From Ilex aquifolium (Eukaryota; Streptophyta; Magnoliopsida; Aquifoliales; Aquifoliaceae), in NCBI GenBank assembly GCA_951799425.1, contig OX637407.1, forward strand, positions 1,247,501 through 1,311,500: a stretch of DNA of 64,000 nucleotides, in the 5' to 3' direction. The notes beneath the pieces are model-generated. The model did not search any database. It saw nothing but the letters and a program-made list of their open reading frames with translations, and had not been told where the DNA came from. How positions within the stretch are numbered: position 1 is the stretch's first letter; every line of letters begins with the position of its first letter. Shown in pieces: positions 36,218 through 47,793 of the stretch. Made by a program: the position numbers and the translations under genes.

Positions 36218-36550
36218 TAGGTATACGATTTACCTAGGGCTTAATTGGGCGTGGGTCTAGACCATGACATTCATTGTGCATTTCATGTTATGTGTTTTAA
36301 TTGCCACATGTTATGTGCTATGTGTTATGTGATTTATATGCATGATGGAATATAGAAAAGAGGAACACTAGGGTTAGAAAACATAACCTTGGAAGTTCGA
36401 AAAAAAAATGAACGGGATAGTTCAAGGGTTAAACGTTTACTAGTATGTGACACATGTTCTACTAGGGGGACAATGAGAGAATTCTCAACGTTTGTGTTTG
36501 ATCCCTAACTTTGGGAGTTCTTGGTCTATTGTTATCTCATGTGTGTGTAG

Positions 36551-37317
36551 ATGGCAACTAGAGGAAGGGGACGTCGGGGTGGACGGAACAACAACCAACC
36601 ACCACCAGCCTTTGACCAACAAGCCTACATGGAGGCTATTGGTACTACGGCTGCTACTATTGCATAGGCCAGTACTACAGCAGCTACCATTGCACAGGCT
36701 AGTGCAAGTGGGGGCCAAGGAGACTCAAGTCATCTCCAGAAGTTCAAGGCACATCAGCCTCCGATCTTCATGGGAGGGGCGGACCCGATGGTAGCTGATC
36801 ATTGGTTTCGGCAAGTAGACAAAGTCATAGGGGCAATGGAGATCACCTCCAATGCTACGAAGATAACCCTAGCTACTTTTCAGCTAGAGGGAGAATCCCA
36901 AGTGTGGTGGGATTGGATCAAGACCTCAAAGAACTTGGGGACAATGACTTGGGTAGAGTTCAAGGAACTCTTTATGGGTAAGTACTTCCCGACAGCTGCT
37001 CGACACGCAAAGGCCCGGGAGTTCTTAGACTTAATGCAAGGAACATCCGGGAAGCGGGTGGTAAAGGCAAGAAGAAGGAGGGTCAATCCTCTTTTTCTAG
37101 TGCGGGGAAGAGGCAGAGAACTTCTGCTCCGCAGGGGCATCAAGGGCAGGGCCGCGGCTATCAAGGCCAAGGTCAAGGTCAGTCATCTCGAGGCGGGAGA
37201 AATCAGAGGCCTCCTTTTCAGGCAGGCCAACGGACTTGCTATCATTGCCACCAACCGGTGCATATGAAGCGGGATTGTCCTCAAAGGCAGGGATCCCAGG
37301 GTCAGGGGGCGTCTTAG
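36551..37317 (+). pseudogene. T2 gag, internally deleted
   Basis: The ATG at 36551 gives MATRGRGRRGGRNNNQPPPA and FDQQAYMEAIG. A TAG at 36665 falls where the neighbouring repeat has CAG. The core follows: PPIFMGGADPMVADHWF, ESQVWWDWIKTS, GKYFPTAARHAKAREFLDL. Then about 220 bases present in T1 (1310-1533) are missing. The deletion joined two GCAAGG words and shifted the frame. Beyond it, in the other frame, come KKKEGQSSFSS and a zinc knuckle CYHCHQPVHMKRDC, with Val where Gly is usual. It cannot make normal Gag. Confidence 0.88.
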
Positions 37318-37455
37318 TCCCAGCCATCAGTGGGATATTCACAGTCTCACTACACTCCTTCCTACCCCACTATGGGCTAGGGAAGCCAATATCCGTTCCA
37401 AGGTGTTGCACAGGCTCCTACCACTTTATGAGCGGGAACTCCGCAAGCAGGCCAG

Positions 37456-40400
37456 ATGGGCCAGGGTATGGGTCGGGGCCGAGGGCAGGGCTCACAAGCC
37501 GAAACTTCGGGGACCCAGGGGCGTGTCTACGCCTTGATACCTCAGACTGAGCCGGCAGACCAGTCAGTGGTACAGGGTACATTTCTACTATCTCGCTTAT
37601 GGGCTAGAGTATTATTTGATTCTGGTGCATCACATTCATTTATTCATGCATCTTATGTGAAAGACTTGGGCTTAGAGGTTGAGACCTTAGAAGAGCCATT
37701 ACATGTGAGTTCTCCCCTAGGTGCTAGGGCAAGGGTTGATCAGATATGTCGGGGGTGTGAGTTAGAGATATCAGGGATTCTACTCACCGTGGACCTTCGG
37801 GTCATGGACATGTCGGAGTTCGATGTAATCCTGGGAATGGATTGGTTGGCGGCACACCGAGTCGTCATTGATTGTGATCGGAAGCGGGTCACTGCTTATA
37901 CGCCTGATGGTGTTTGTTTCAAATTCTAGGGGGCAAAGCACGATGCTTTACCTCAAGCCGTGTACGACTCTAGATGGCACGAGCAGTTAATGGGTTGGCT
38001 AGCAAGCCTTACCCTAGAGGACGAGGCGAGACAGGAGTTGGTTCTACCTCGGGTTGTGTGTGATGATGAGGATATTTTTCTGGATGAACTACCGGGATTA
38101 CCTCCACATAGAGATGTAGACTTCATTATTGAGTTGCACCCCGGTACTTCGCCCATTTCTATGACTCCACATAGGATGGCGCCTACTGAGTTGCAAGAAC
38201 TCAAAGTCCAATTGCAGGAATTGTTAGACAAGGGGTTCATTAGACCGAGTACCTCACCTTGGGGCGCTCCGATGTTATTTGCAAAGAAGAAGGACAAAAC
38301 CCTTCGACTATGCATAGATTGCCGGTAGTTGAATAGGGTTACAATCAAGAATAGGTACCCTTTGCCGAGGATTGATGACTTGTTTGATCAGCTGAGAGGG
38401 GTACGGGTCTACTCCAAGATAGATCTCTGCACCGGTTACCATCAGTTGAGGGTTAGGGAGGCGGATATCCCTAAGACGGCGTTTCGGACGCGGTATGGGC
38501 ATTTTGAGTTCACAGTGATGCCATTCGGATTGACGAATGCTCCAGCGGCATTCATGGATCTCATGCAAAGGGTGTTCCAACCCTACCTAGATCAGTTCGC
38601 TGTGGTTTTCGTTGACGACATCTTGATCTACTCCAAGTCTGAGGAGGAGCATGAGGGTCACTTGAGGATTGTTCTCCAGGCCTTGAGAGACCACTAGTTG
38701 TATGCCAAATTTAGTAAGTGTGAATTTTGGCTTACTGAGGTGAAATTCTTGGGGCATGTAGTGTCGGCCTCGGGTGTATCCGTGGACCCGAAAAAGGTCG
38801 AGGCAGTTATGAATTGGGAGAGGCCGAAGTTAGTCTTCGAGATACGCAGTTTCTTGGGATTGGCAGGGTACTACAGGAGGTTCATTGAGGACTTCTCTCG
38901 ATTAGCTTCACCTATGACGAGGTTGACCCGAAAAGAGGTTAAGTTTGAGTGGAATGACTCGTGTGAGAAGGTATTCCAGGAGTTGAAGAGGAGGCTTACT
39001 TCAGCTCCTATTCTGATAGTACCGGAAAGGGGACAGAGGTACACAGTGTATTGTGATGCCTCTAAGGACAGACTTGGATGTGTTTTGATGCAGTCCGGGA
39101 GGGTAGTGGCTTATGGTTCTCGGCAGTTAAAGAACCACGAGCAGAATTACCCCACACATGACATGGAGTTGGCGGCCATTGTCTTTGCCTTGAAGGTTTG
39201 GCGCCACTATCTGTACGGTGAGCAGTTCGATGTATTTTCAGACCACAAAAGTTTGAAGTACATCTTTACACAGCGGGACCTCAACATGAGACAACGCAGG
39301 TGGATGGAGTACCTTGAAAATTATGACTTCACTTTGCATTACCATCCCGGTAAAGCAAATGTGGTGGCTGATGCACTCAGCCGAAAGTCACGGGGAGTTG
39401 TGGCTAGTGTGGCTTCCCGAGAGTGGCAGATGTTCGAGACTGTGGGACAGTTCGGGCTGTGTTATATGGGTCAAGCTCAGGGTGCTTTGGGGAGTTTGGT
39501 GGCTACGCCTTCTCTACTAAGTAGGGTGATTGAGTCCCAGAGTCAGGACACGGAGCTATTGTCCATCTGGGACCGTGTACAGGCAAGTACAGGTGACGAG
39601 GGCTGGGCCATTCACTTGGATGGTAGTCTTCAGTATCGAGGAAGGGTTGTGGTTCCTCAGTTGGCGGATCTGAGAGAGGAGATCCTTAGGGAATTTCACT
39701 GCTCCCGTTTTGCGGTTCATCCAGGGGGCACGAAGATGTATTATGATCTTCGTCGCCAGTATTACTGGAGTGGAATGAAGAGGCAAGTTGGCGACTTTGT
39801 CAGTCGATGTCTCACGTGTCAGCAGGTTAAGGCTGAACACCAGAGACCAGCAGGTTTGCTCCAGCCCTTGGAGGTAGCTGAGTGGAAGTGGGAGCGTGTC
39901 ACGATGGATTTGTGACCCATTTGCCACGAACATCGCGGGGACATGACGCGATATGGGTGGTAGTGGACCGGCTTACTAAGTTGGCACACTTTTTGGCGGT
40001 GCGGATGACCTTCACACTGGAGGAATTCTGGAAGTTATATATACGGGAGATTGTCCGGTTGCATGGGGTACCAGTATCTATAGTATCGGATCAGGATCCC
40101 AGGTTTACGGCTCATTTTTGGGAGAGTTTCCAGCGAGCCATGGGGACACAATTGATGATGAGTACTGCTTTTCATCCCCAGACGGACGGTCAGTCGGAGA
40201 GGACCATCCAGACCTTAGAGGATATGCTACGGGCATGGGTCCTAGATCTCAAAGGTAGCTGGGAAGAACACTTACCCTTGGTGGAGTTCGCCTACAACAA
40301 TAGTTATCAGGCGAGCATACAGATGGCACCCTATGATGCACTATATGGGAGGCCTTGTCGATCTCCGGTTTGTTGGACGGAGGTGGGAGAAAGAATCGCT

Positions 40401-40979
40401 ACGGGGCCGGAATTGGTTAGGGACACCTCGGAGAAGGTAAACTTGATAAGAAAGCGTCTTCTCACGGCCCAGAGCCGGCAGAAGAGCTACGCTGACAAGC
40501 GGCGACGACCTCTAAAGTTTGAGGTGGGAGATCATGTCTTCTTGAAGGTAATGCCTAAGAGAGGAATGGTCAGGTTCGACAAGCGGGGAAAGTTGTCGCC
40601 GAGGTATATCGGGCCCTTCGAGATACTAGAGAGGGTAGGTACAGTTGCTTACCGGTTGGCGTTACCGCCAAATCTATCGGACGTTCATGTAGTATTCCAT
40701 GTCTCCATGCTCTGTAAGTATACTCCAGATCCGACACATGTGGTGGATTTGGGTGAATTGATTGTTGATGTGGATGAGACCTTCGAGGAGGGACCGGTAC
40801 GTATCATGGATAGTCGGGAACAGGTTTTGCGAGGCAAGATCGTGAGGCTAGTGAAGGTGCTGTGGCAGCACCGAGGTGTGGAGGAGGCGACATGGGAGCA
40901 TGAGGACACTATACGTACCAATTATCCTTTCCTATTTGAGGATGGAGGTACATTCTTGTTATCATTATGTATTATATGA
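37456..40979 (+). pseudogene. T2 pol: protease, RT, RNase H, integrase, chromodomain
   Basis: One frame from 37456 to 39915 is broken by TAG at 37927, 38326 and 38695; sister copies have CAA or CAG at those places. Domains: protease LFDSGASHSF; RT with [15 protein letters not shown] and catalytic FVDDILIYS (near 38613); RNase H with [24 protein letters not shown] and FSDHKSLKY; integrase zinc segment ending CLTCQQ. A one-base deletion near 39913 shifts the frame. The rest (39882-40979) has IVSDQDPRF, DGQSERTIQ and a chromodomain-type end (PVRIMDS, LVKVLWQHRGVEEATWEHED, YPFLFED). Chromodomains steer insertion to marked chromatin. The catalytic residues I can see are kept. Confidence 0.93.
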
Positions 40980-41016
40980 TTGTTGCATACGCATGTGATT
41001 GCATGTATATGTGTGT

Positions 41017-41053
41017 GAATTTCGGGGACGAAATTCTTTTAAGGGGTGAAGAA
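41017..41053 (+). promoter_or_regulatory. T2 3' hairpin and polypurine tract
   Basis: GAATTTCGGGGACGAAATTC (41017-41036) can fold with an 8-base stem. TTTTAAGGGGTGAAGAA then abuts the 3' LTR. The same pair occurs in T3 (50205-50241) and T4 (60364-60400). Confidence 0.85.
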
Positions 41054-43539
41054 TGTAAAATCCGGGCAAATTTGAACTTTTTCTGAAAAAAAGGAAAAAT
41101 GGTAATTTGCCACCCTAATGCGTATTTAAAATATTCATGTTCTAGAGCTCGGATGATGAAACGGAGTTCGCCGTTGGATTCGTCTCGCGAAACCGAGACA
41201 CCCAGTCAAATTTCGCTGAATTCCAAGATAGTTGGGTTTTCCACGTTTTTCGAGGTGACTGGTGTCCAGTGACCCCAAAAACGAATTTTTTATTAAAATT
41301 ATAAAATTTCCTTAGAATTTGATGAAAGTTCAAATAAAATTAATTTGAACTTAAACCGGGACGAAATTAATCGTTTCGGGGCGAAAATGGACCCGAACAA
41401 GTGGGGGTCGTGCGGCTCGATGTTAGCCAAGTTTTAAAAATTATAAATAGGGGCTAAATATCTGAAAAATCAGATATTTCCTTCCCCAAATCTGCTGTTT
41501 CCAACGTGTGAGAGAAAGAGAAGAGAAAAGTGGGAAATCAAGCTTTCTTCCACCGATCTTCGAAGTTCCGTCGCTCGGATTAACTCGGACCAAGAGTTAA
41601 AGTCGATCACCGCGACGAGGGCTACATCTACGTACCAAGAAAAGTGGATTTCACTGAAGGTCCAAAGAAAAGATTTTGGAGAAATCAAGTTCTTGGGCTA
41701 TTTTTGGGGTTCTTGACGTCTCTACACTTCAATCTACGCTACAAGAGGTAGGGTTCTTCCTACCTTGGTTTTATTCTTACCTTAAGTGGGCCTTTTAATG
41801 GCTGAAATGGGACTGCATATAGGCTGTCCAAATGGATAGTTCTTGGACTGTTTAGGTGGCTGAAATGGGGCTGCATGTAGGCCAATTCATGGACTGTTTT
41901 TAGGCCATTTCATGGACTGATTTTAAACCATTCATGGACTGTTTCTAGGGCCATTTTACGGACTATTTTATGGCCTGTTATGAACTGTTTTTATGGCCTG
42001 TTTAGGGACTATTTTGAGGCCTATGTAGGGGCTGTTTTTGTGCTCCGATTAGGGGCCGTTTTGTGCTCCGACTAGGGGCTGTTTTGTGGATTGTTTTTGG
42101 CCCGTTAAGTGGGTTGTTATGTGGGCTAATACATGGGCGGTTATGTGTTAAATTGTGCATTTGTGATTAAGTGTGTTATTAGCATCGATTATGTAATAAC
42201 ATGCTTGTCAATTGTGTTGAATATAAATGTTGATACATGCTAGTTGATGTTTCGACATTGAGATGAAAGTTTGGAGATTATATGCCTATGATATAATTGT
42301 CCATGATACATGTTGATATGTTGTTTAAGTTGTACATATGGCATTCATTACATATGAGACATGACATTGATATGCAATAGCACATTACATTGCATTTGCA
42401 CGGAGGCATCTCATCCATGGGCTTAGGCGTGAGTATGGGTGTGTGTGTGTGTGAGATGCATGGTTGATCAAACACCTTGTTTGGTGGTTGGTCTGTGGGC
42501 TCGGAAAAATGAGGATCGAAGATCTCCTTTGAGTCGCATGGTTGTATGGAAGAAAACTTGTGTCGGGTATAACAAGTAGGGCTAGACTCTCCCTCGGGTG
42601 CAAAACCCGGTCACATGGTTCAGGCACTTCCCGGCGGTGATATTCCAAAAAAGTGTTGGTGTTTACGGAACCGGTGGTTGAGATACCAAAATCCGTTGCC
42701 CAACAAGATACAAGATTTTGGTTTATAAAAGTACTCATCCAATGAGTAACACCCATCAATGATTTGGTTTTATAATGAAACAACTTTTATTTCAAACAAT
42801 CATTGGATGGATTTTTCGTCAAATGACGGTTCATTTCACAAGTGCATTGCATGGTGTTGTGAGAATCGGTGAGGACTCGGGTTGAAGTTGCATAAGTGAG
42901 TCTCATCTCATTTCATGGCATGATATAGAATTCCTATCATTGGATGCATATTCTTGATAGCAATGCTTGAATGGATAAATGTGTTGATTGTTGCATATAC
43001 ACATTGCATATGCATTTAAGGTGGGGAGTAGCCTTTGTAGGATATACTCTACTGGGCGTTGGCTCACCTTATACGGGAAACATTTCAGGCGCGGGCTATG
43101 CGCCGGCGGACGGCTCACAATCGGGGCCACATGGTTGAAGAAAAGCCGACTTGTGGCTTTTAATCCTTTTTGTTTGTAAAATTTGGCATGTAATGTATGT
43201 AAAGAATTTTAATTGGACTTTTATGGACTAATTTTAATATAGCATTGCATGTTTATATGAGTATGGATAGATGGACCCGGTGTGGTCTATATTTACTCAT
43301 AAATAGACCCGGTGTGGTCATTGTTGAATATTGGACCTCAGATGGGTCTTGTTATTTTATGATGTACATGTTGTGTTTTGGGTAGAGCTCTCCATACAAA
43401 GGAGACTCTGCCCAATTTTGTTAAATTATGGACCCCGGTAAATAGGGCATAACGTTGTGATATCGAGTTACTCGGTATCCACGGGCATTCCGCGGGTTGA
43501 TGGGAAATCAACGGACCCCCGGATTTTTGGGGCGTCACA
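41054..43539 (+). repeat. T2 3' LTR
   Basis: 2486 bases, near-identical to 33686-36201 apart from repeat-number changes and scattered substitutions. TATA at 41442-41449. Ends GGGGCGTCACA before the ATATG duplication. Confidence 0.95.
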
Positions 43540-43544
43540 ATATG

Positions 43545-45360
43545 AACATCTTTAAAAAGAGTTGGACAATAAAATCCATACTGCAAAATTTTAGCAGCGG
43601 TTTTCTTTGAAGCAAAATGACCTCCGCAAGCTTCAGAGTGACAAAATTGAATTACCTGACTGATTTCATGATTAGGTACACAACGTCTTATTATCTGGTC
43701 CTTACAGTATTTAAACACATAAGGATCTTCCCAGAAAAAATTATGTACCTCACTTAGGAACTTGTTTTTATCAGTCCAGGTATAATTAGAAGGAATAGTA
43801 TCAGTAGCTAAATAATTAGTTATATCTGCATACCATGGTACTTCGGTTATTGCTAAAAGTTGTTCATCTGGAAAGGTTTATCTAATTGGAATTGGTTCTT
43901 CTTTTATATTGTAATTTAATCTTGACAAGTGATCTGCTACCATATTTTCAACTCCCTTCTTATCTTTAATGATAAGATCAAATTCTTGAAGTAATAAAAT
44001 CCAACGCAGGAGACGTGGCTTCGCATCTTTCTTACAACAATTGACGATTCAACCAGATATGATCGAAATTTATCTAATGTGAATACGACAGCAAGTAATT
44101 TTTTTTCTGTGGTTGAATAGTTCATTTGTGCATCATTTAGAGTTTTGCTTGCATAATAAATAACATATGGTTTTTTATCTTTTCTTTGACCTAATACAAC
44201 TCCTACTCCATAATCACTTGCAACTCACATTAATTCAAAAGGTAAGGACCAGTCAGGAGGTTGCATGATAGGTGCAGAAATAAGCATGTTTTTTAATTTA
44301 TCAAATACTAATTGACATGCATCATTCCATTCAAATGTTATATCCTGACATAAAAGATTACAGATTGGTCTAGATATTGAACTAAAGTTTTTAATGAATC
44401 TTCAATAAAATATAGTGTGACCTAAAAAAGATCGAACATCTTTTACAATTTTCGGTGAAGAAAGATTAGCTATTAAATCAATTTTGGATTTATCAACTTC
44501 AATTCCTCTTTCAGAGACTATGTGACCTAAAACAATACCTTGTGTAACCATGAAAAGACATTTTTCCCAATTCAAAACAAGATTTGTTTCTTCACATCGA
44601 ATAAGTACTTTTTCCAGATTTTCTAAACATAAGTGAAATGAATCACCATATACTGAAAAGTAGTCCATAAAAACTTCTAGATGTCGTTCTACCATATCAC
44701 TGAATATACTTAACATACAACGTTGAAAAGTAGCTGGAGCATTACATAATCCAAAATGCATTCTTTTATAAGCAAAAGTTTCAAAAGGACATGTAAATGT
44801 AGTTTTTTCTTGATCATCTATTGCAATTTCAATCTGATTATAACCAGAATATACATCTAGAAAACAATAATATGCATGACCAGCTATTCTTTCAAGTACT
44901 TGATCTAGGAATGATAACGAAAAGTGATCCTTTCTGGTGAGAGAATTTAGTTTTCGATAGTCAATACATACACGCCAACCTGTGACTGTACGCATTGGGA
45001 CTAATTCATTTTCTTGATTTTTTACTACTGTAACACCAGACTTCTTTGGAACTACTTGTGTAGGACTGACTCATTTACTATCAGATATAGGATAAATAAT
45101 ATTAGCATCTAATAATTTAAGTACTACAGCGCGAACTACTTCTTTTAAATGTGGATTCAGTCTTCTTTGCATTTGACGAGATGGTTTAGTATTTTCTTCT
45201 CAATAAATACAATGAGTACATAGAAGTGGACTTATACCTTTTATATCTGTTATAGTCCATCAATAACACTTTGATGATTTTTCAAGACTTTTTTCAGTTC
45301 TTTTTCCTGAATTTCAGATAATTTTGATGATATTATTACTGGATAGATTTCATTTTCTCC
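43545..45360 (-). pseudogene. A2 RT, RNase H and integrase N-terminus
   Basis: RT from 44995 has WRVCIDYRKLNS, CFLDVYSGYNQI, MHFGLCNAPATFQRC and FMDYFSVYG. The second catalytic Asp of FMDD is Tyr, so the enzyme is dead even where the frame is open. RT sequence also continues upstream to about 45360 with stops. An RNase H remnant (44125 down) keeps MNYSTTEKKLLAVVF, then loses frame. The integrase zinc segment (43718 down) reads QIIRRCVPNHE and FCHSEACGGHFASKKT and is cut by T2 at 43545. Confidence 0.86.
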
Positions 45361-46173
45361 TCAAAAAATATATTTTAAATTGGTTGGAAGAGGTTTTAAT
45401 TCTGGCTTAAAAACTTTGACATTAGATTCCACAATTGTTGGGGACAATTCTTCACATTGTATATCTTTTGCAGATGTAATTTCAGATTCAGTATCAGGTA
45501 TTGATTCTAATGCAAATAATTTTTTTTCCAGAAAGTTCTTTTCAAAAAAACTTTGAGTTAATGTTTCCACACAATTTACTTCATGTATTTCTTCTTCTTC
45601 TCTAGGCCGTTTTGCACTATTAAAAATATTTAATTCCAAAGTCATATTTCCGAATGAAAGTTTCATGACTCCATTCCTACAATTAATCAATGCATTTGAT
45701 GTAGCTAGGAATGGTCGACCCAAAATCAGAGGTATGTATTCAGATGCACATGCCTGACAACATGGCTCTGTGTCTATAACAATAAAATCTGCTGGAAAAT
45801 AGAATTGATTAAATTGGACAATAACATCTTCCACAACACCTCGTGGAGTTTTTATTGATTTGTCTACTAGTTGTAATTTAATATTGGAAGGTTTTAACTC
45901 ACTTAATCCTAATTGTGTATATACTGAATATGGCATTAAATTACAACTGGATCCAAGATCTAGTAGGGCTTGTTTAATTCGAAAATTTCCAATGAGGCAT
46001 GTGACTGTAGGACTACCCAGATCTTTATACTTAAGAAGCGTATCATGTTGTATTGTAGTATTAACTTGTTCAGTTAAAAATGTGTTCTTTGGTACATTAG
46101 TTCTTCTTTTTATTGTGCAAAGATCTTTTAAAAATTTAGCATAAACCGGAACTCGTTTTATTGCATCCAACAA
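45361..46173 (-). pseudogene. A2 protease region
   Basis: A 270-codon open stretch from MLDAIKRVPVYAKFLKDLC through ALLDLGSSCNLMPYSVYTQL (active site DLGSS) and LILGRPFLATSNALINCRNG to PELKPLPTNLKYIF. It matches A1 7024-7731 along its length. Retropepsin cleaves Gag-Pol. The stretch itself is open, but upstream and downstream frames are broken, so it is not a functional gene. Confidence 0.85.
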
Positions 46174-46187
46174 AGGAATATTAATCT

Positions 46188-47793
46188 TTACCTGTATAAA
46201 TAACTCAAGAATATCATATTGATCTTTTTCGGATGAAAGTTTCTTGAACCTTTGAGGAAAAGGTAAAGGAATAGGATATGGAGGATCTTTTTCATTTTTG
46301 TACTTCTTCTTTTTTTTTTGACTAAAGGTTCAAATTCAAGTGGTTCGTTTACAGGAATTGACTTACGTATTTTCTTTGGAATCTTGGGTTTAATAGTTTT
46401 ATCAATTACCTTAGCACTTCTTAGTGCTGTAATTGCTTGTACTTGACTTGACGAGGCTTCAAATGCCACATAATTAGTTTGACTCTGACTTTGTGGAGGT
46501 TTAGGTTGAGATAGAAATTTTCCTTTATCTGACGTACTTAAAAATTGGGTCAACTTAGCTAGATGACTCTTAATGTCTTCAATACTCTATGAAGTTTGAG
46601 GTTTAAAATCATTAAATGCCTGAGTTATTTGAGTATTAAAATTCATTTGACTTTGAATGAATTGATTCATATTATCTTCCAGAGTTCTTTTCTGAGGAGG
46701 TTGATATAGTTGATATTGTTGTTGATTTTGTAGTTGTGGTGGACCTTGTGTTTGATTTGTAGGTTGTGTATTTCTCAAACTAAAATTTGGATGATTTCTC
46801 CATCCTGGATTATAAGTTTCAGAATATGGATTTGAATATGGTTTAGTATAAGTTAGAACAGCATTAGATTGTTCAATTAAGACTTCTTTAAAGGCAGGTA
46901 TAGTTGGACATTCCCCAACAGGATGTCCTGATAACGCACAAATTTCACATACTTGATCAGTAGAAGAAACAAAAGCTACTTGCTTAATTTTTTTCATTTC
47001 CAAAGCTTCTAATTTTCGAGATAAATTAGTCATTTTAGCTCTTAAATCATCATCGTCTTTCAAAATATATTTTCCTCTTTCAGATGTAGATGGCTTATTT
47101 TCCACAATATTTGAAGAAGTCGAGTCCCACATTTGAGAACTCTCTGAAATAGTATCAAAAAAATTGAAATGCTTCTTCAGGGTTTTTATTCATAAATTCT
47201 CCTTGAGCAATCATTTCAACAAATTGTCGCATTGCAGATGGGAATGCATCATAAAAGAATCCGACTAACGTCCAGTTTTCAAATGCATGATGTGGACAAG
47301 CTTGGAGAAGATCCTTAAATCTTTCCCAGCATTGATAAAAAGTTTCTTTTTCTTTTACAGGAAAATTCATTATCTGATGTCTTAATGCATTAGTGCGATG
47401 CACAGGAAAAAACTTTTTAAAAAACTCAATTTGTAAAGCTTGCCAAGTTGTGATAGAGTTTGCTCTTAAAGAGTTAAGCCGCAATTTAGCTTTATCTTTC
47501 AATGAGAAAGGAAAAATTTTTAATCTCACCATTTCAGAATTATCTTGTAAAGTTCCACAGACTTCTTCAAATTCTTTCATATGAACATAGGGGTTTTCAG
47601 TTTCTAAACCATGAAACTGTGGTAGTGACTATATTGTTCCTGGTTTAATATTAATATTTGGAATGTCTATTGGAAAAGCAAAACATGACAGGACATTAGT
47701 TCTTGTAGGATGTAAATATTCTTTTAACGGTCGAACATTTTGAACTACTTCTTGTTCTCTAGCTTCCTTCTCCCTAGGTACGTTGTGAGCCAT
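46188..47793 (-). pseudogene. A2 gag
   Basis: The ATG at 47793-47791 (MAHNVPREKE) is the last codon before the T3 insertion. One TAG near 47630 precedes LPQFHGLETENPYVHMKEF. The core (47580-47155) has LKIFPFSLKDKAK, EFFKKFFPVHRTNALRHQI, FYQCWERFKDLLQACPHHAF and MRQFVEMIAQGEFMNKNPEE. A run of seven T near 47158 marks a one-base shift. The next part carries the zinc knuckle CEICALSGHPVGEC and a Gln-rich tail. The family word ITALRSAKVIDKTI lies near 46400. Confidence 0.88.

Larger units (their letters stand above)
33686..43539 (+). mobile_element. Complete Tekay-like chromovirus T2 inserted in A2 integrase
   Basis: 9854 bases with both LTRs, flanked by perfect 5-bp duplications ATATG (33681-33685 and 43540-43544). 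It has an initiator tRNA-Met primer site, gag, pol ending in a chromodomain, a polypurine tract, and LTRs starting TGTAAAATCC and ending TCACA. The two LTRs are very similar, so this is one of the younger insertions. Coding capacity is destroyed by TAG stops, a gag deletion and a frameshift. It splits A2 integrase between the zinc-binding segment and the catalytic core. Confidence 0.96.

Noticed and set aside
36202..36220. tRNA gene at the primer binding site
   Set aside because: Only the 13 bases complementary to a tRNA 3' end are present; no cloverleaf or A and B boxes.
38308..38580. Minus-strand ORFs across T2 pol
   Set aside because: Antisense shadows of conserved RT codons; the same shadows recur over T3 and T4.
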